Notes: a model not told the origin generated them from the letters alone. DNA of 5,208 bases from DASWVC01 sp036401335 (GCA_036401335.1 DASWVC010000056.1:1-5208), one strand, 5' to 3'. Shown: positions 1 through 5,033, counted from the stretch's first letter. Made by a program: numbers and translations.

Positions 1-63
1 CCTGACGCAGTCGCCAGCGGCACCGAACCGCTCATCATTGTTGGCGCGATGGCGGGAGGATGA
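1..63 (+). CDS. possible 3' end of a gene cut by the window edge
   Basis: Frame 1 is open from the window edge to a TGA at 61-63. It encodes 20 residues ending in the hydrophobic, glycine-rich tail EPLIIVGAMAGG. The codons look normal for this GC-rich DNA, and the next gene converges on it from the minus strand. Frame 2 is also open, to a TAA at 101-103, but reads as a proline/arginine-rich shadow. With only 20 codons no function can be given, and the reading could be chance. Confidence 0.25.
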   Translation, partial: PDAVASGTEPLIIVGAMAGG

Positions 64-147
64 ATTGCTTCCGGCCCGCCGGCCTGCAGCTTTCTCCAGC
101 CCCTAAGCCGGCCCATTTCGGAAAGGATATCCGGCATTTACTGCCGT

Positions 148-441
148 TTAACGGGTTCTTGCTCGCTCGGCGCGGATTTGTTGAACAATGCCAGCAGGAG
201 CAAGATGCGGCAGTAGCAACGTAGCCACAAGCACGGGACCGACGACGGCCTCCGCACCGTCTAAGACGAGGTCTCCGGCAATTCCAACCACAGGGAGCAA
301 CAGTGCAAAGGCGCTTTCGAGTGGAATTTGAAGAAGTTCGATCACCCCAATGCACGCTGCCCCAATGGCCAAAGCAACGAGTTTTGGTCGGAGGGGGACG
401 CGGGGATCACGAAGAAGCGCGTAACCTAATTGGATGTTCAT
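148..441 (-). CDS. small DUF1232/YkvA-like membrane protein
   Basis: Encodes a 97-residue, largely hydrophobic protein. Near the N-terminus is LLRDPRVPLRPK (residues 9-20), the arginine/proline lead-in typical of DUF1232 proteins. Hydrophobic stretches follow at about 21-37, 43-56 and 65-80, and then a basic tail rich in Arg (90-97). It is probably an inner-membrane protein. In typical DUF1232 members the middle carries an S-P-[IL]-D-x-[IL]-P-D motif. Here the equivalent stretch reads GVIELLQIPLE, so this is a divergent relative or a related group rather than a standard member. No good Shine-Dalgarno precedes the ATG at 439-441. It stands alone, divergent from the repair operon across an 817-base gap. 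The molecular function of the family is unknown to me. Confidence 0.55.
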   Translation of the reverse strand: MNIQLGYALLRDPRVPLRPKLVALAIGAACIGVIELLQIPLESAFALLLPVVGIAGDLVLDGAEAVVGPVLVATLLLPHLAPAGIVQQIRAERARTR

Positions 442-475
442 GGTGGTGGTTGAATCGCTATCCTACCCGCCTGTG

Positions 476-487
476 CGACGACGGGAC
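476..487 (+). repeat. left copy of 12-base direct repeat (possible target duplication)
   Basis: CGACGACGGGAC matches 1007-1018 (CGACGATGGGAC) in the same orientation at 11 of 12 positions. It lies 4 bases outside the left inverted end at 492-506; the right copy lies 5 bases outside the right end. The symmetry suggests a target-site duplication, but the CGA-rich sequence makes chance similarity possible. Confidence 0.4.
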
Positions 488-491
488 AATG

Positions 492-506
492 GCACTAAGA
501 TAAGGG
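492..506 (+). repeat. left inverted end
   Basis: GCACTAAGATAAGGG is the inverse of bases 987-1001 at 14 of 15 positions. It marks the outer edge of the left module, 53 bases before hairpin repeat 1. Confidence 0.5.
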
Positions 507-559
507 CCTTGGGGCGGAATTGGAGCCCTCGTTTTGGGGCGTGTGCCTGACCGGGGCCC

Positions 560-584
560 GGTAGGCCGGCGAGTCCCTTCGCCG
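560..584 (+). repeat. GTAG-headed hairpin repeat, copy 1 (REP-like)
   Basis: Foot GGTAGGC (560-566), stem CGGCGA (567-572), loop GTCCCT (573-578), stem TCGCCG (579-584). The six stem bases pair perfectly. The foot has C where other copies have G. Just upstream, ACCGGG (550-555) can pair with CCCGGT (557-562), which covers the GTAG. The minus-strand copy at 923-947 has the same stem and the same upstream pairing. Confidence 0.7.
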
Positions 585-588
585 CCGG

Positions 589-600
589 CGTTGCGCAACG
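589..600. repeat. 12-base perfect palindrome
   Basis: CGTTGCGCAACG is a perfect 12-base palindrome between hairpin copies 1 and 2. It could be a protein-binding site or part of the element's structure; nothing else indicates a role. Confidence 0.4.
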
Positions 601-608
601 GGGCCTCC

Positions 609-633
609 GGTAGGGTCGGCGGTCCCTCGCCGA
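609..633 (+). repeat. GTAG-headed hairpin repeat, copy 2 (REP-like)
   Basis: Foot GGTAGGG (609-615), stem TCGGCG (616-621), loop GTCCCT (622-627), stem CGCCGA (628-633). GG at 614-615 and CC at 634-635 extend the stem to 8 pairs. The stem sequence differs from copy 1, yet pairing is complete. Confidence 0.7.
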
Positions 634-642
634 CCGGGGTAT

Positions 643-657
643 CGGGCGCGCCCGCCC
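643..657 (+). repeat. 15-base direct repeat, first copy
   Basis: CGGGCGCGCCCGCCC is repeated exactly at 734-748, 91 bases downstream. It contains the palindrome GGGCGCGCCC and lies directly before hairpin copy 3. It may mark an internal duplication of the repeat unit. Confidence 0.55.
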
Positions 658-684
658 GGTAGGGTCACGAGTCCCTTCGTGACC
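658..684 (+). repeat. GTAG-headed hairpin repeat, copy 3 (REP-like)
   Basis: Foot GGTAGGG (658-664), stem TCACGA (665-670), loop GTCCCT (671-676), stem TCGTGA (677-682), with the stem extended by GG (663-664) and CC (683-684). Its stem differs at several positions from the other copies and all changes are compensated on the other arm. Confidence 0.7.
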
Positions 685-692
685 TCCGGTAT

Positions 693-717
693 GGTAGGGT
701 CGCTTGTCCCCACGCGA
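693..717 (+). repeat. GTAG-headed hairpin repeat, copy 4, diverged (REP-like)
   Basis: Foot GGTAGGG (693-699), stem TCGCTT (700-705), loop GTCCCC (706-711), stem ACGCGA (712-717). Five of six stem positions pair, with one T/C mismatch, and the loop's last base is changed. It follows copy 3 after only 8 bases. It is probably a decaying member of the family. Confidence 0.5.
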
Positions 718-733
718 CGTCCTCAAGCGCCCC

Positions 734-748
734 CGGGCGCGCCCGCCC
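734..748 (+). repeat. 15-base direct repeat, second copy
   Basis: Exact copy of bases 643-657. Here no hairpin repeat follows directly, so any duplicated unit is incomplete on this side. Confidence 0.55.
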
Positions 749-922
749 CTTCGTCCGGCCCCTTCTCAAAGCAGAGGGCTTGTTGGAAAAGACTTCGGAC
801 AACCTCGCTCGGAGGGCGGTGGAACGCCGCAACTTCCCTTCAGGCAAACCTTGGGGGTTGGTTCTCCCCGCCGACCGGAAGGCGCGTACGACGGGGGTTG
901 CTTTGCCACCCCGATGCCCCGG

Positions 923-947
923 CGGCGAAGGGACTCGCCGCCCTACC
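923..947 (-). repeat. GTAG-headed hairpin repeat, copy 5, minus strand (REP-like)
   Basis: Read on the minus strand: foot GGTAGGG (947-941), stem CGGCGA (940-935), loop GTCCCT (934-929), stem TCGCCG (928-923). Its stem is identical to that of copy 1. The upstream ACCGGG/CCCGGT pairing (967-962 with 950-945) is also shared. It is the only copy in this orientation, which gives the region its inverted symmetry. Confidence 0.7.
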
Positions 948-986
948 GGGCTCCCGCTCGACCCGGTCGCCCTCAAGGCTCAAAAT

Positions 987-1001
987 CCCTTATCATAGTG
1001 C
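987..1001 (-). repeat. right inverted end
   Basis: On the minus strand this reads GCACTATGATAAGGG, a 14/15 match to bases 492-506. It lies 39 bases before the foot of hairpin copy 5. Confidence 0.5.
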
Positions 1002-1006
1002 GGTTA

Positions 1007-1018
1007 CGACGATGGGAC
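1007..1018 (+). repeat. right copy of 12-base direct repeat (possible target duplication)
   Basis: CGACGATGGGAC pairs with 476-487 as a same-strand repeat, differing at one base. Its position just outside the right inverted end fits a target-site duplication. Confidence 0.4.
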
Positions 1019-1245
1019 GACGCCACGTCTCGCTGCCCCCAATGTGCACATGAAGCGGCGCGTGCGCGTCCTGAATTAAGCAGTCGAGCTTTTCCGAGCC
1101 GGTGAGCAATTCGCTTAACGGCCGGTGCTGCTGAGCGAGCCCGCACCGCTTTCCTGCTGCCAAGGCTTTCTCGAGGGACGTATAGAGTAGCGTGAACGCA
1201 AGGGGGCCGCCGTGAACGCATCGCCGGCTGGCGTCTGCGCTCAAC
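1019..1245. other. intergenic leader of the repair operon, no feature recognised
   Basis: This stretch precedes the DHH/UvdE operon and should hold its promoter. I see no clear -35/-10 pair, no LexA-type CTGT-N8-ACAG box and no riboswitch. A minus-strand reading frame crosses it but is not convincing. Confidence 0.4.
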
Positions 1246-1251
1246 GAAAGG
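1246..1251 (+). promoter_or_regulatory. ribosome binding site of the DHH gene
   Basis: GAAAGG lies 7 bases before the ATG at 1259. It is a modest Shine-Dalgarno match, and it supports 1259 as the start. Confidence 0.45.
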
Positions 1252-1258
1252 CATTCCA

Positions 1259-2404
1259 ATGAAGGCAGGAGAGGTCACGGCAAATCGGCAAAGTCAATTT
1301 ATAGAGCGGTCGCGCCAGACCCTGGACCGTTTTTTGACAGGGCTTGATCCCGCCGGACCGATTGCGGTGCTTTGTCACAGCGACGCGGATGGTCTGGCCG
1401 CTGGGGCGATACTGGTGCGGGCACTGCGGCGGAATGGACGAGCAGCGCACGGGGTGGCGACGGGCAAAGCGGGCAGCGCCTGGTCACCAGAAACGCTTGC
1501 GTTTCTCCGGAAAGAGGTGCCGCAAGCGGTCGGGCTCGTGGTGTGTGACCTTGGGGTTCGAAGCCGTCCGGTATGGCCCGGAATGGCGACCTTGCTTCTT
1601 GACCATCATTATCCGGCCGGCTTGCCCGACGCGGACGGCACGCTGGTGATCACGGGGTATGACCAACAACCGATCCCAACTTCCGGGCTGATTGCTTACT
1701 GGGCGGTAACGCCGCCCGGTGAGGCTCTGTTCGATCCCGGCCCTGATTCGCTAGGATGGATCGCGGCGCTTAGCCTCCTGAGTGACCTGGGCGATAAAGC
1801 GCCTTTCCCATTGTTGTCCATCGAAAAAAAACGGTGGGGCGCAAGTCATCTGCGGGAGGCCACCACTTTGCTCAATGCCCCACGCCGCTCGTCCAGCGGC
1901 GATCCCTCCCCGGCTTTTCAACTCCTCTTACGGTGCGATCATCCCCGGCAGATCGGTGACGGCGCCAGCCCGGAATCGCAGGCTCTGTTTGCAGCCAAAG
2001 AGGAAGTGGACGCGGCTTATAACCTGGCAAAGCGAGCGGCCCCTAAATTCAGCGGTCCGGTGGCGATGGTGCGGATCCATACGCCCTGTCAAGTGCACCC
2101 TTTGATTGCCCAGATCTGGCGTTCGCGCCTTCCCAAGTACCTCGTGTTTGCCGCCAATACGGGTTACCGCGCAGGTTGGGTGCATTTCAGCGCACGGAGC
2201 CGTCCCGGAACCAACCTGCTGGAATTTCTCCGCGAACACAGGCCGGCCGGCGCCGATCCGGAATTGTATGGGAATGGTCACGACCAGGCCGCGGGGGGCG
2301 CGCTGCCGTTTGCCATATGGAACGACTTTGTCCAGCACCTGGGGTTCGGTCTTGAAGTGCAGGTGGTGGAACCGGAGCCCAATGAAGGAGTGAACGTTCC
2401 ATGA
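1259..2404 (+). CDS. DHH/DHHA1-family phosphoesterase, short RecJ-like
   Basis: Encodes a 381-residue predicted metal-dependent phosphoesterase. Known DHH members cut phosphodiester bonds in single-stranded DNA (RecJ, 5'->3'), short RNA or cyclic dinucleotides. Visible motifs in order are HSDADG (40-45), the N-terminal metal site; VCDLG (95-99); the family-naming DHH in LLLDHHYPAG (115-117); PTSG (140-143); and SDLGDK (175-180), with Asp176 and Asp179 near the last metal-site position. The C-terminal DHHA1 motif is GNGHDQAAGG (338-347), the counterpart of GGHxxAAG. The protein is much shorter than typical RecJ (above 550 residues) and shows no obvious OB-fold region, so it is not a classical RecJ. 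NrnA-like oligoribonuclease activity is the main alternative. It overlaps the UvdE gene by 4 bases, which argues for a role with UV repair. A run of eight A at 1824-1831 (residues 189-191) falls between the two domains. Confidence 0.88.
   Translation: MKAGEVTANRQSQFIERSRQTLDRFLTGLDPAGPIAVLCHSDADGLAAGAILVRALRRNGRAAHGVATGKAGSAWSPETLAFLRKEVPQAVGLVVCDLGVRSRPVWPGMATLLLDHHYPAGLPDADGTLVITGYDQQPIPTSGLIAYWAVTPPGEALFDPGPDSLGWIAALSLLSDLGDKAPFPLLSIEKKRWGASHLREATTLLNAPRRSSSGDPSPAFQLLLRCDHPRQIGDGASPESQALFAAKEEVDAAYNLAKRAAPKFSGPVAMVRIHTPCQVHPLIAQIWRSRLPKYLVFAANTGYRAGWVHFSARSRPGTNLLEFLREHRPAGADPELYGNGHDQAAGGALPFAIWNDFVQHLGFGLEVQVVEPEPNEGVNVP
2385..2390 (+). promoter_or_regulatory. ribosome binding site of uvsE inside the upstream gene
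   Basis: AAGGAG sits within the last codons of the DHH gene, 10 bases before the ATG at 2401. Together with the ATGA overlap it fixes the start and supports translational coupling. Confidence 0.65.
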
Positions 2405-3492
2405 ACGCCTCCAAAGCTTTGGCAGAAGGGTTGCCGCCCTCCCGTCTTGGGTTTGCGGTAAACGTGCTTGGGCAGCCCGGACTGAAGAGTGCCGATACGC
2501 GCCGCTGGCAAAAGCACCCTCACCTGCGCACTTCCCTGGGTTACCTCAAACCCATTTTCACCTACCTTGAGAAGCACGAAATTCTCATGTACCGCATGTC
2601 TTCCCAACTGGCTCCCTACCTCACCCATCCGGACCTGCCGCAGTTCCATCGGCAGATCGAAGAGAGCCGGGACGAACTAACCGAAGTTGGCGGGATGGCG
2701 CGCGGGTTGAAACTGCGTTTGTCTTTTCATCCCTCACAGTACGTGATCCTGAACAGCCCTGACGAGCAACTGAATCGAAAATCGGTTCTGGAGGTCCAAG
2801 CCCAAGTCGATCTCTTGGACGCGATGCAGTTGGGACCGGAGGGTGTGGTGGTGATTCACGTCGGCGGCGCTTACGGGGATCCCAGAGCCAGTCGGGAACG
2901 CTGGGTTAGAACCTACGAAACGTTATCCCCGGAGATCCGAAAGCGGTTGGTGCTTGAAAATGACGACGTTTCGTTCAGTGCCGCTGATGTGCTTTTCGTT
3001 CATGAGCGAACGGGTGTGCCCCTCGTGTTTGACCATCAGCATTTCTGCTGTTTGAACCCGGAACAGCTGGACCTTGCCGACACCGTGGGACGGTTTTTGA
3101 GGACCTGGCCAGCTGGGGTGCGGCCTAAGCTCCACTTTTCTTCACCGCGTACCCAGTTTCGCGAAACCCGTCGGCGCGATCGCAATACCAAGAAGTTTGT
3201 GACGGTGATCCTGCCGCCTCGGTGGACCGGGCACGCAGACTACTGCGACCCATTCACTTTCATCAACGTGATGCGTAGCGTGGTCTCCAATGCCCCATTT
3301 GACGTGATGCTTGAAGCTAAAGCGAAGGACCTGGCCTTGCGACGGTTACGGTCTGACATGGCAATGTACGCGCCGGATCTTGCGGCGCGTTTCGCGTGTG
3401 CTCACACGGAGAATCCGTCCAGAAACGATCCCGTCCTCCTTCTCGGTGAACCGGTCTCGGACGGGACGGCAATGCCTGAACCGGGCAGTTGA
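2401..3492 (+). CDS. uvsE: UV DNA damage endonuclease (UvdE/UvsE family)
   Basis: Encodes a 363-residue TIM-barrel nuclease that nicks DNA immediately 5' of UV photoproducts, starting a nucleotide-excision-independent repair route. Nearly all family signatures are visible: RLGFAVN (15-21) at the damage-probing end, matching the Phe/Asn spacing of Bacillus UvsE; YRMSSQL (64-70); THPD with His76; SFHPSQY (108-114) with His110, Gln113 and Tyr114; IHVGGAYG (152-159) with His153; LENDD (185-189) with Glu186; VFDHQHF (209-215) with Asp211 and His214; PKLHFSSPR (242-250) with Lys243 (the position carboxylated in the Thermus enzyme) and His245; and DVMLEAKAKD (301-310) with Glu305. All metal-site positions known from the Thermus structure have a counterpart. 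Between 251 and 277 lies a basic insert (RETRRRDRNTKK and flanks) absent from the short Bacillus and Thermus proteins as I recall them. The C-terminal tail after about 335 looks unstructured. The start overlaps the DHH stop, so the two form an operon. Confidence 0.95.
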   Translation: MNASKALAEGLPPSRLGFAVNVLGQPGLKSADTRRWQKHPHLRTSLGYLKPIFTYLEKHEILMYRMSSQLAPYLTHPDLPQFHRQIEESRDELTEVGGMARGLKLRLSFHPSQYVILNSPDEQLNRKSVLEVQAQVDLLDAMQLGPEGVVVIHVGGAYGDPRASRERWVRTYETLSPEIRKRLVLENDDVSFSAADVLFVHERTGVPLVFDHQHFCCLNPEQLDLADTVGRFLRTWPAGVRPKLHFSSPRTQFRETRRRDRNTKKFVTVILPPRWTGHADYCDPFTFINVMRSVVSNAPFDVMLEAKAKDLALRRLRSDMAMYAPDLAARFACAHTENPSRNDPVLLLGEPVSDGTAMPEPGS

Positions 3493-3524
3493 CCGACTTA
3501 ATCCAAGCCGGTCACCAGAGCGGA

Positions 3525-3550
3525 GCAGGGGAATGCCTTAGGCCTCCTGC
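3525..3550. terminator. candidate hairpin after the repair operon
   Basis: GCAGGGG (3525-3531) pairs with CTCCTGC (3544-3550), seven pairs including one G-T. An inner GCC/GGC pairing (3535-3537 with 3541-3543) is also possible. It starts 33 bases after the uvsE stop. No T-run follows on either strand, so it is a weak intrinsic terminator at best. A smaller dyad, TGACCG (3490-3495) with CGGTCA (3509-3514), includes the uvsE stop codon. Confidence 0.3.
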
Positions 3551-3569
3551 TTCGCACCCACGGCGGTCC

Positions 3570-3594
3570 GGTAGGGCCGGCAGTCCCTTGCCGG
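3570..3594 (+). repeat. GTAG-headed hairpin repeat, copy 6 (REP-like)
   Basis: Foot GGTAGGG (3570-3576), stem CCGGCA (3577-3582), loop GTCCCT (3583-3588), stem TGCCGG (3589-3594), extended by GG (3575-3576) with CC (3595-3596). A further outer pairing of CACGGC (3559-3564) with GCCGTG (3594-3599) is possible as an alternative fold. It lies between convergent genes, a usual site for REP sequences. It is about 2.6 kb from the other five copies, which shows the unit is dispersed rather than only locally tandem. Confidence 0.7.
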
Positions 3595-3645
3595 CCGTGA
3601 TGGGATCCGCATCCTTACCGGACTGCGCCTGCTCGCTTCGGAAGA

Positions 3646-3658
3646 GCCCGGCACGGGC
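3646..3658 (-). terminator. candidate terminator of the substrate-binding protein gene
   Basis: On the minus strand GCCCG-TGC-CGGGC forms a 5-pair hairpin followed by TCTTCC, about 30 bases after the TAA of the gene at 3689. The stem is GC-only, but the T-tract is poor. Confidence 0.35.
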
Positions 3659-3688
3659 CGTCGACGATTTCAGCGCCTTGCACCCAAA

Positions 3689-4786
3689 TTAATCTTGGCG
3701 GATTTGCCCCGTCGCTCGCCCCCAGTAGTCGTTGAAGTCGATTTTCGGCTCGGTTTCAACATGGGTCCGGTAAAACTCGTCAGCATTCTCTTTTGTGACC
3801 AATACCCCGGTGCCGTAAAACTCGCGATGCTCTTTTGGTTCTTTTGCCGGATCGAACTTTCCGGTCTTGGCTCCGTAGGCAATGGATAGTCCCATGCTTC
3901 CTTGCCAGTAAGGATCCCAGGACACCGTGGCGACAAGTTCGCCCGAGCGGATTCCGTCGATGGCCAGTTTGATGCCATCAATGCCCGTTACGAGGACTTT
4001 TCCGGCCAGGTTTTCCGAGCGCAACGATTCGATTGCCCCGGTGGCCATGTCGTCGTTCGCGCACCAGATCCCTTTGATCTGATCGCCAAAACGAGTCAGC
4101 CAGGCGCTCACGATGGAATACGCTTCAGTCGATTTCCAGTTAGCGACTTGAAAATCGAGCAGCTTGACGTTTGGGTTTGCAGCCAACGCTTTTTCCAGCC
4201 CAGCCCGCCGTCGAGTTGCTGCGTCGCTTGCGAGAATGCCGCCGAGTGCGACGATTCCGCCGGAGCCACCGATTGCTTTGATCAACGCATTGGCCGTGGC
4301 CTCACCGTATTTCAGATTATCAAAGGAGATGTGGCACACATAATTAGGGTTGCAGTCCCAGGGGTGCAAGTCGGCCGGCCTCGTCCATTGGGTGGTAACG
4401 TAGACGCCGGCCTTCAGGCAGGCATCCACGATGGGACGCGCATCCGGTGCGTCGTTAGGATCCACATTGAGTACCATGTTACCGCCGGTTTTCTGAATGA
4501 CCGCCCGAATGTCAGCAATGCCCCTCTCGCTGTCTCCTTCAGTCACCAGGGTCACATACTCCGCGCCAACCGATCTGGCGAAAGCGGCGCCGCCCTGGTT
4601 CCAGGTCGCATGGTACGGGTTCGAAAGGGACCTGATCGAGTTCACGAGCGTAGGCGCCTCAGCCGCGTAACCACGGCGTGTGAGGGCGCCAAAAACGGCC
4701 GTTCCGCTGGCAATGACTGCGGTTCGACGAATGAAGGTCCTGCGTTGGATGGGCAGGTTAAGGGAGTTCTTATTATCTGAGTTCAT
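3689..4786 (-). CDS. Tat-exported sugar-type ABC transporter substrate-binding protein
   Basis: Encodes 365 residues from the ATG at 4784-4786. The N-terminus has a twin-arginine signal, QRRTFIRRTAVIASG (14-28), then a hydrophobic segment and a likely cleavage near GYAAEA (39-44). The folded protein would therefore be exported across the cytoplasmic membrane. The mature part has the two-lobed type I periplasmic-binding fold of the RbsB group (Peripla_BP_4). An early strand leads to SNPYHATWNQGGAAFA, followed by GIWCANDDMATGAIESL (around 240-255, with Asn244-Asp245-Asp246), VTGIDG (266-271, the ligand-contact Asp position of RbsB-like proteins) and WDPYWQG (290-296). The ligand cannot be read from sequence; a monosaccharide or polyol is likely. 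No permease or ATPase gene adjoins it, unless these lie beyond the right edge. An in-frame ATG 30 codons upstream (4876) is less likely, because it would bury the Tat motif. No Shine-Dalgarno is visible; eight C precede the chosen start. Confidence 0.88.
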   Translation of the reverse strand: MNSDNKNSLNLPIQRRTFIRRTAVIASGTAVFGALTRRGYAAEAPTLVNSIRSLSNPYHATWNQGGAAFARSVGAEYVTLVTEGDSERGIADIRAVIQKTGGNMVLNVDPNDAPDARPIVDACLKAGVYVTTQWTRPADLHPWDCNPNYVCHISFDNLKYGEATANALIKAIGGSGGIVALGGILASDAATRRRAGLEKALAANPNVKLLDFQVANWKSTEAYSIVSAWLTRFGDQIKGIWCANDDMATGAIESLRSENLAGKVLVTGIDGIKLAIDGIRSGELVATVSWDPYWQGSMGLSIAYGAKTGKFDPAKEPKEHREFYGTGVLVTKENADEFYRTHVETEPKIDFNDYWGRATGQIRQD

Positions 4787-4788
4787 GT

Positions 4789-4796
4789 GGGGGGGG
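4789..4796 (-). repeat. C8 homopolymer directly before a start codon
   Basis: On the coding strand eight C are followed by AC and then the ATG of the substrate-binding protein gene. The tract occupies the space where a ribosome binding site would be expected. Length change by slippage could alter leader spacing, or frame if translation started upstream. Confidence 0.5.
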
Positions 4797-4829
4797 CTGC
4801 GGGCCGCTGGCCTTTCCGCGGACGTGGCT

Positions 4830-4845
4830 TGAACGGCTGCGTTTA
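4830..4845. promoter_or_regulatory. imperfect dyad upstream of the transporter gene, possible operator
   Basis: TGAACGGCTGCGTTTA is an imperfect 16-base dyad (arms match at 5 of 6, 4-base centre), 44 bases upstream of the start at 4786. It could bind a sugar-responsive regulator, but its centre is not the CG of LacI-type operators. No clear promoter was found around it. Confidence 0.2.
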
Positions 4846-5033
4846 GCAATCGGCCGAAACACACCCGTATGCCCATATGTCTTAGTGGAGAGAGCTGGAT
4901 CAGCGCCAGGAAAAACTAACGTTCCAGGTATTTCAGTTCTTGTCGTGCCACTCACGGCAGGTTGGTGGCTCCTGGTTAAGCCGCTGCCTGAGGCAAGTTA
5001 GTCGCTTCTTCGGCCGGAGCGTTGCAGAACCGG

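Larger units (their letters stand above)
488..1006. mobile_element. candidate composite non-autonomous element built of GTAG-hairpin repeats
   Basis: This roughly 519-base stretch fills most of the gap between two divergent genes and holds no believable gene. Both ends carry the same ordered module pointing inward. The module starts with GCACTA(A/T)GATAAGGG, then has ACCGGG pairing with CCCGGT, and then a GTAG-headed hairpin whose stem is CGGCGA/TCGCCG with loop GTCCCT. The left module spans about 492-588 and the right one about 919-1001 on the minus strand. Between them are three more hairpins in plus orientation and a 15-base direct repeat. A 12-base, 11/12 direct repeat flanks the whole. 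The shape resembles a MITE or a large BIME-like cluster of REP sequences, which would need a transposase or RAYT supplied from elsewhere. Nothing in the window encodes one. The boundaries are inferred, and the structure could also be two independent repeat insertions. Confidence 0.4.

Noticed and set aside
78..113. GCCGGCC at 78-84 and 107-113 as a terminator stem
   Set aside because: Each half is itself palindromic, the loop would be 22 bases, and no T-run follows.
560..947. CRISPR array
   Set aside because: The repeats are short, hairpin-shaped, in both orientations and unevenly spaced, with no constant spacer length and no cas gene.
463..1105. Several overlapping frames on both strands, rich in Arg, Pro and Gly
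   Set aside because: They arise from GC-rich hairpin repeats, show no domains, and are mutually inconsistent across frames.
1019..1258. LexA/SOS box upstream of the UV repair operon
   Set aside because: No CTGT-N8-ACAG-like site was found on reading the leader; UV control may exist by another route.
993..1259. An 88-codon minus-strand frame (SLEKALAAGKRCGLAQQ...) running from the DHH start codon into the right inverted end
   Set aside because: Its composition is fairly protein-like. However, it has no recognised domain, no ribosome site, its start sits on the DHH start codon and its stop lies inside a repeat. It is kept only as a weak possibility.
1928..2338. A 136-codon minus-strand frame inside the DHH gene
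   Set aside because: It is antisense to conserved DHHA1 coding sequence, with no domain of its own.
3902..4780. A 292-codon plus-strand open frame opposite the substrate-binding protein gene
   Set aside because: It is fully antisense to a well-supported gene and has no recognisable domain, so it is the mirror of a GC-rich coding frame.
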